From assembly GCA_028281575.1 (NCBI GenBank), contig JANQJP010000049.1:1-47754 (forward strand): 47,754 nucleotides of DNA. Direction: 5' to 3'. How positions within the stretch are numbered: position 1 is the first letter of the stretch; every line of letters starts with the position of its first letter. The notes beneath the pieces were generated by a model, which ran no database searches, was not told the origin of the DNA, and was given only the letters and a program-made list of their open reading frames with translations. This DNA comes from Cellvibrionaceae bacterium (GTDB lineage: Bacteria; Pseudomonadota; Gammaproteobacteria; Pseudomonadales; Cellvibrionaceae). A program made the position numbers and the translations under genes. Positions 43,456 to 47,754 of this stretch are shown here, in pieces.

Positions 43456-44097
43456 AGTTTATCTTCCTAATATTAAAGTTATCGACGAGGAGGCCTGGCC
43501 AGCCTTCGCAAACCTGAAGGCTCAGTTTTAAGCAATAAATTGCTGATAGCACATCGAGTGCACAATAGTATCGACATCGTTGACGAGCAATGAATTTTAT
43601 ATTTTCCTACTTCGACGACAAGGCCTTGAGGTGACACGATTTCAGATTGAACCGCCACTTGGGACAACCCTGACTATTCGTATTGAGCAAACAGATAAGG
43701 TTATTTGTAACGGGAAGATTTGGGCATGGTCGCCTCCTTGGAAAAGAGATGCCAAGTTAAAAAAACGAATGTCAACTGAGTTGATTTGGTGTATTACCAA
43801 GGCCTTCAGGTGAACGACAGATTCAACCACTCTCAGCGGGGATGTGTTACGTAAACGAGCTTAAGCCTGAAAGTAGAGATCGTTTAGGTCTAGAAGGTCT
43901 AGACGAGGGCTAATAAAAATCTTTTATAATTCAACCGTTTAAGTGAATAAAGCCTAGTCTCCTCGTATTGATGTGGCCCGTGATGAAACGGTGATATATC
44001 TGCGGGCGGAGCTCTGTAAGATGCAGGTATTTAACCCGACCCTAAACTGTAGCAGTAAACCTGTTACTATAGCGCGCTTAGTTATACGGGAGTTCGT
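43456..44097. other. gene-poor AT-rich stretch
   Basis: No convincing gene. A 77-codon plus-strand frame (TTG 43580 to 43813) is open but has no ribosome site or known family. Imperfect direct repeats beginning AAGGCCTT[G/C]AGGTGA occur at about 43620 and 43799. AGGTCTAGA is tandemly repeated near 43886. Confidence 0.4.
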
Positions 44098-44661
44098 GTG
44101 GAGTACATCCTCAATCAGTCCTTGTCGCCTGCTGCTCTGTTTTTCGGTGTCATCTTTTTATCTTGGCTTTGGGAAGATATTGCGTTGGTTTGCTGCGCTT
44201 TGCTTGCAGCAGATGGCAGGTTATCTGTGTTCGCGGCGCTGGCGTCGATTTTTATCGGCATTAGCTCGGGAGATCTGGCGTTGTATGTGCTTGGGCGCTA
44301 TAGCGGACGCTGGCGCTGGCTGCGCTATAAGATGCTTAAATCGTGCAGAATTAAACGCTCGGCTCAAACATTTAAGCGACGTGTTTGGAGCAATATTTTT
44401 GTCGTTCGCTTTATCCCGGGCCTGAGAACACTATGCTTCACCTCCTGCGGCTACTGGCGCGTAGACATCCGCACCTTCGTTTCGGCGATGATGTTGGCAG
44501 GTGTCTTTTGGGTAGTATCCATCTTTTTTGCGGTGTTTTTTCTGGGTTCCAGTGAATGGCTCGCGGATTCGCCCTGGAAGTGGAGTCTTATTGCTTTGGC
44601 TCTAATGGTGCTTTGCCTGAACAATTTTCGACCTGGCTGGGCTAGCAGTAATGCACAATGA
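44098..44661 (+). CDS. DedA family membrane protein
   Basis: 187 residues from GTG 44098 (GGGAG about 5 bases upstream). It has hydrophobic segments at about 8-30, 40-65, 110-130, 132-152 and 160-178, and the DedA motif VVRFIPGLRTLCFTSCGYW. DedA proteins are lipid scramblases or flippases important for envelope integrity. It overlaps the following ATP-grasp gene by 4 bp, so their products probably act on the same envelope lipid or cell-wall step. Confidence 0.82.
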   Translation: MEYILNQSLSPAALFFGVIFLSWLWEDIALVCCALLAADGRLSVFAALASIFIGISSGDLALYVLGRYSGRWRWLRYKMLKSCRIKRSAQTFKRRVWSNIFVVRFIPGLRTLCFTSCGYWRVDIRTFVSAMMLAGVFWVVSIFFAVFFLGSSEWLADSPWKWSLIALALMVLCLNNFRPGWASSNAQ

Positions 44662-45761
44662 TGGATAGTGATCCCTACAACCACGGTCTTCCAAAACTCA
44701 GCCACTCTGAAGGGAAGCCGCATTCTTTTTTTGAGTTTTGGCCCGCGTGGGTTTTCTATACGCCTGTGGTGTTTTACTGGTTGTGGCTCTCGCTTAAGTT
44801 TCGCAGTTTTAGCTTGCCTTTGATCGTCAACCCTTCGATTTATCTGAGTGGCATGGTTGGCGAGTCAAAAAGTGACATTCTCGATCAGTTTGGGGGGCGT
44901 GCCCGCGCGTATATGCTGCCTTATCGCTGTTTTCGTCGAGCTGATTTAGAAGAGGATTGCCGAGCTGTTGCAGCATGGTTAAGCGAGAAGGCTATTTCTT
45001 ACCCCTGCGTCGTAAAACCAGATCAAGGTTGTCGCGGTTCTGGGGTAAGTAAAATTGAAGGGCCAGAGTCGCTGCGCGAGTATTTGCTACATTTTCCCGT
45101 TGGGCGCAGGTTTATTATTCAGGCTATCGCTCCATATACCGCTGAGGCGGGTATTTTTTATGAAAAGAAACCGGGGGCGGCGAAAGGCGCAATTACGTCT
45201 CTGACGTTAAAGTATCTTCCGTATGTGATTGGCGACGGTGAAAAAACCGTGCGCGAGCTTATTGTCGCCGACCCGCGAGCAAAAAAATTGCGCGGAATAT
45301 ACTTTGCGCGGCAGCAGGGCCGGCTTGAATATGTGCCGAAAAAAGACGTGTGTATGCCGCTGATTTTTTCGGGCAGCCATTGTCGCGGAGCGATTTTCCG
45401 CGACGGTAACGAATTTACTACCGCAGCGATGCTAGACAGTCTCGAACAGTGTCTTGATAATATGCCCGACTTTCATTACGGTCGTTTTGACGTCAAATTT
45501 AAAGACCTTGAAAGCCTTCAGCGGGGAGAAGATTTTTATATTCTGGAACTGAATGGTGCAAGCAGCGAGGCGACGCATATATGGGATGCTCGCGCTTCGC
45601 TGATAGACGTTTATAAAACACTGTTCCGGCAGTATCGCACTTTGTTTGAGTTTGGGGCGCTAATGAAGGCGCGCAGGGAAGTTCCCTGGTCGGTCTCAGA
45701 CTTGTTGGTTCATTGGTTGCGCGGACTGAAAATTGGAAAAACCAACCCCGAAATTAGTTAA
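44658..45761 (+). CDS. membrane-anchored ATP-grasp, D-Ala-D-Ala ligase-like
   Basis: 367 residues. An N-terminal hydrophobic segment (about 25-48, WPAWVFYTPVVFYWLWLSL) precedes an ATP-grasp fold: CVVKPDQGCRGSGVSK (nucleotide loop), FIIQAIAPYTAEAGIFY, GRFDVKFKDL and ILELNGASSEATHIWD (metal ligands). This end resembles D-alanine ligases, but the N-terminus does not. The substrate is unknown. ATG 44658 or 44661 could start; both overlap the dedA stop. Confidence 0.78.
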   Translation: MMDSDPYNHGLPKLSHSEGKPHSFFEFWPAWVFYTPVVFYWLWLSLKFRSFSLPLIVNPSIYLSGMVGESKSDILDQFGGRARAYMLPYRCFRRADLEEDCRAVAAWLSEKAISYPCVVKPDQGCRGSGVSKIEGPESLREYLLHFPVGRRFIIQAIAPYTAEAGIFYEKKPGAAKGAITSLTLKYLPYVIGDGEKTVRELIVADPRAKKLRGIYFARQQGRLEYVPKKDVCMPLIFSGSHCRGAIFRDGNEFTTAAMLDSLEQCLDNMPDFHYGRFDVKFKDLESLQRGEDFYILELNGASSEATHIWDARASLIDVYKTLFRQYRTLFEFGALMKARREVPWSVSDLLVHWLRGLKIGKTNPEIS

Positions 45762-45784
45762 CTTATTGTTTAGGTGAATTAGGT

Positions 45785-46252
45785 ATGGAAATACTCAAAA
45801 AAAATTGGCGCTATATTCCAGCGGTATGGATCGCCTTCGTTTTTGTGCAATCGCTATTTTTTAAATTTAGTGGTTCTAACGAAACCCAGCATATCTTTGG
45901 CACATTGGGTGAGTGGATGGGTTTCGAACCGTTTGCTGATTACGGTGCTTACGTTGTTGGTACGGTTGAATTGATCGCCAGTATTCTGCTGTTTACGCGT
46001 GTGTGGGCTTGGGGGGCTGTGGTCGCAGTAGGTGTTATGGCCGGTGCCATCTTCTTTCATCTTTTTACGCCGCTCGGTATAGAGATGCCCAGATTTGACG
46101 AAGCAGGCAACCAGGTAGGCAGTGACGGTGGCGAATTATTTGTTATGGCCTGTCTCACGGGTATTTGTGCCCTAGTGCTTGTTGCCTACGATTGGTTATC
46201 TCCTGCCAGCCAGATTCGCAGTGTGTTGCAGCGGGCTCCAGCGGCAGAATAG
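45785..46252 (+). CDS. DoxX-like small membrane protein
   Basis: 155 residues with four hydrophobic segments (about 11-28, 52-70, 74-95, 120-140) and the conserved FFKFSG near the first, typical of DoxX/DoxD-like proteins. GGELFVMACLTGICALVLV is the last span. Function in this group is not settled (oxidative or envelope stress in some). It lies 23 bp after the ATP-grasp gene. Confidence 0.7.
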   Translation: MEILKKNWRYIPAVWIAFVFVQSLFFKFSGSNETQHIFGTLGEWMGFEPFADYGAYVVGTVELIASILLFTRVWAWGAVVAVGVMAGAIFFHLFTPLGIEMPRFDEAGNQVGSDGGELFVMACLTGICALVLVAYDWLSPASQIRSVLQRAPAAE

Positions 46253-46255
46253 TTT

Positions 46256-46807
46256 ATGGATAAGAGCTTTGAGAATACGGTGGTCGGCTGCAGACAGGTT
46301 TTGCTGCAGGGGCGTTATTTGTTAGACAGGTTAACGGATACTCAGTATGCAAGTGCGCCTCAAACTTATTTGCAGAGCTCTATTGGGCAGCATTTCCGGC
46401 ATATTTTTGATCTTTGGTTTGCATTGATTAATCCTGTAGTTGCGAGTAAACAAAAGGACGCGCAAATAATTGTGGATTATGATCGGCGCAGGCGAGGCGC
46501 CGAGGTAGAGTCAAAGCGCAGCGTGGCGATGGATGAAACCAGTCAAATACTCGCCGCCCTTGAAAATATCAAAAAAGATATGGACCCTCATTTACCGCTC
46601 GTGGTGTTATCTGAAGTGGGATTAGATCAAAGCTTAATTGTGCGTGCAGAATCTACGTTGGCGCGCGAACTGGTTTTTGTCAGCAGTCATGCAACACACC
46701 ACTTTGCGCTTATCGGTCAAGTTGCAGCATTGCAGGGTGTTGAAGTCGCTAAAGACTTTGGTGTTGCGCCTGCAACTCGCAGCTACCTGCGTGAGACAGC
46801 AGAATAG
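46256..46807 (+). CDS. DinB-like four-helix metalloprotein
   Basis: 183 residues, all helical. His residues in SIGQHFRHIFD and SSHATHHFALIGQ could form the DinB/YfiT-type metal site (three His). The ending VEVAKDFGVAPAT is common in this group. Cytosolic. Function may be thiol-dependent transferase activity. It follows DoxX by 3 bp and precedes the NRDE gene by 11 bp, so the three may be an operon. Confidence 0.75.
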   Translation: MDKSFENTVVGCRQVLLQGRYLLDRLTDTQYASAPQTYLQSSIGQHFRHIFDLWFALINPVVASKQKDAQIIVDYDRRRRGAEVESKRSVAMDETSQILAALENIKKDMDPHLPLVVLSEVGLDQSLIVRAESTLARELVFVSSHATHHFALIGQVAALQGVEVAKDFGVAPATRSYLRETAE

Positions 46808-46818
46808 TCCTATTTTGC

Positions 46819-47550
46819 ATGTGTACAATCAGCTGGTTTTTTCACGATCGCGGTTATGAATTGTTTTTTAATCGCGACGAGTCACTTGAGCGAGAATCTG
46901 CGCAAACGCCTAAAGTCTTCGAGAAGTCTTTACGTTTTATTATGCCCATCGACCCTTTGGGAGGTGGGACCTGGTTGGCCGTCAATGAATATGGTCTGAG
47001 TTGTGCACTGTTAAATTTTTATCAAGGGCAACTTCCCAAAGGCCGTTTGTTATCCCGCGGTAAAATTGTTGCGAAATTAATTGAATGCTCAAGCTTGGCG
47101 GAAATAGAAAGCCAATTTTGTGAGTTCGATTTGCAGCGCTATACGCCTTTTTCACTGCTCGTTTTTTGTCGGCAAAACGGATCGGATACGCGTGTGCCGA
47201 TGTTCCGTTGGACGGGCAAACATCTTGAGCGCGATGAACAAGCGAGCCCGTTGATTTCATCGGCCTTCGATTTTGAACGCGTGGCGCTGGCGAGGCAAAA
47301 AGCTTTTGTGGGAATGAAAAATTATTTATCGTCGACTGAAATAGCAACGGGTATTGGTCGGCATCGGAACTTACACGCCAGTCATATTCCCAGTGCATCG
47401 GCATATTCGATCTGTATGCATCGCAGCGATGCAAAAACAATGAGTTTTTCGCATGTGAGTGTCGATGGTGGTCTGGCCACCTTCAGATACACCGACGGGC
47501 CTCCGTGCAGTTCACCATTGATTGATTCGGCTGAGATAAATCTAATTTAA
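46819..47550 (+). CDS. NRDE (TANGO2-like) family protein
   Basis: 243 residues beginning MCTISW, with the NRDE signature LFFNRDES at about residues 15-22, then GGGTWLAVNEYGLSCALLN. The N-terminal Cys2 could be a catalytic nucleophile after Met removal (Ntn-hydrolase-like). The family has roles in haem or lipid handling in eukaryotes; bacterial function is unclear. Confidence 0.83.
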   Translation: MCTISWFFHDRGYELFFNRDESLERESAQTPKVFEKSLRFIMPIDPLGGGTWLAVNEYGLSCALLNFYQGQLPKGRLLSRGKIVAKLIECSSLAEIESQFCEFDLQRYTPFSLLVFCRQNGSDTRVPMFRWTGKHLERDEQASPLISSAFDFERVALARQKAFVGMKNYLSSTEIATGIGRHRNLHASHIPSASAYSICMHRSDAKTMSFSHVSVDGGLATFRYTDGPPCSSPLIDSAEINLI

Positions 47551-47663
47551 TCCTTAGTGCATTTAGGTTAAAAACTTCAGTATGAGTGCCTTCGATGCGT
47601 TTGCGTGCTGATGATAGGTTCAAAAAATGCATAAATACCTCCTTGTAGCTCCGCCAATTCATC

Positions 47664-47754
47664 TCGATAACTGCTCCTGCGTTATTCTACCTCCTGCATC
47701 CATGCAGTCGTCGATAACTGCTCCTGCGTTATTCTACCTCCTGCATCCATGCAG
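47664..47754. repeat. 47 bp tandem repeat with two hairpins
   Basis: Two identical 44-base copies (47664-47707 and 47711-47754) with a 3-base link, cut by the window end. Each has ATAAC, loop TGCTCCTGC, GTTAT, and then CTGCA, loop TCCA, TGCAG. The loops equal those at 19538-19581. 47551-47663 shows nothing clear. Confidence 0.9.

Overview
The window reads as chromosomal DNA of a marine-type gammaproteobacterium. The best guess is the Cellvibrionaceae or a near relative (Teredinibacter/Saccharophagus-like). This placing is an inference from gene content: a full MSHA-type pilus locus, type II secretion gspAB genes, a MASE2 (CyaB-like) adenylate cyclase, long-form QueF, EpmC, and a GlyGly-CTERM type protein tail. 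No rRNA is present to confirm it.

Layout. 1-530: trmL on the minus strand. 686-13400: one long plus-strand operon for an MSHA-type IV pilus, in the order mshI, a PilN-like gene, mshJ, K, L, M, N, E, G, an mshF/B-like prepilin, mshA, C, D, O, P. Many genes overlap by a few bases. mshH and mshQ are not seen. 13472-15906: convergent gspB and gspA (exeBA), whose products resemble the MshN/MshM pair. 16000-19333: short housekeeping genes (MerR regulator, DUF2721, gcvR, yheU, a monooxygenase-like protein, tusA, a conserved hypothetical).

19451-24944 is an accessory block. It holds a roughly 310 bp element with 31 bp terminal inverted repeats (MITE-like), decayed coding DNA, an intact epmC, a three-gene minus-strand cassette (Asp/Asn beta-hydroxylase-like dioxygenase plus two paralogous PRMT-like methyltransferases), and a 39-codon remnant of a second epmC. 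The cassette is my first candidate for an undescribed system. 24949-34077 returns to core genes: a 5'-3' exonuclease, pdxB, an RlmI-like methyltransferase, a structured repeat, a PAS-GGDEF-EAL protein, alaA, msrB, a tag-like glycosylase and hypotheticals.

34234-34498 is a tRNA-Glu/tRNA-Gly operon with a near-consensus promoter and a perfect 19 bp terminator stem. The tail of a headless GlyGly-CTERM gene lies on the other strand. Next come a YadGH-type ABC transporter, queF, a cyaB-like cyclase and a coiled-coil partner. At 40767-41251 a tRNA-Ser gene is preceded by two tandem copies of a hairpin-rich unit of about 158 bp, each starting with the first 14 bases of the same tRNA. Beyond it (41252-44097) is AT-rich accessory DNA. 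It carries a 21 bp perfect hairpin, a Fic protein with operator-like repeats upstream, and a probable secreted protein whose start codon connects to its body only through a -1 shift at A AAA AAG. 44098-47550 has DedA, ATP-grasp, DoxX-like, DinB-like and NRDE genes. The window ends in a 47 bp tandem repeat. Its two hairpin loops match those inside the 19.5 kb element while the stems differ in a compensatory way.

Functional thread: the MshE N-terminal domain looks c-di-GMP-responsive, and the window also encodes a GGDEF/EAL protein and an adenylate cyclase. Both second messengers often control surface attachment, but nothing here shows direct regulation.
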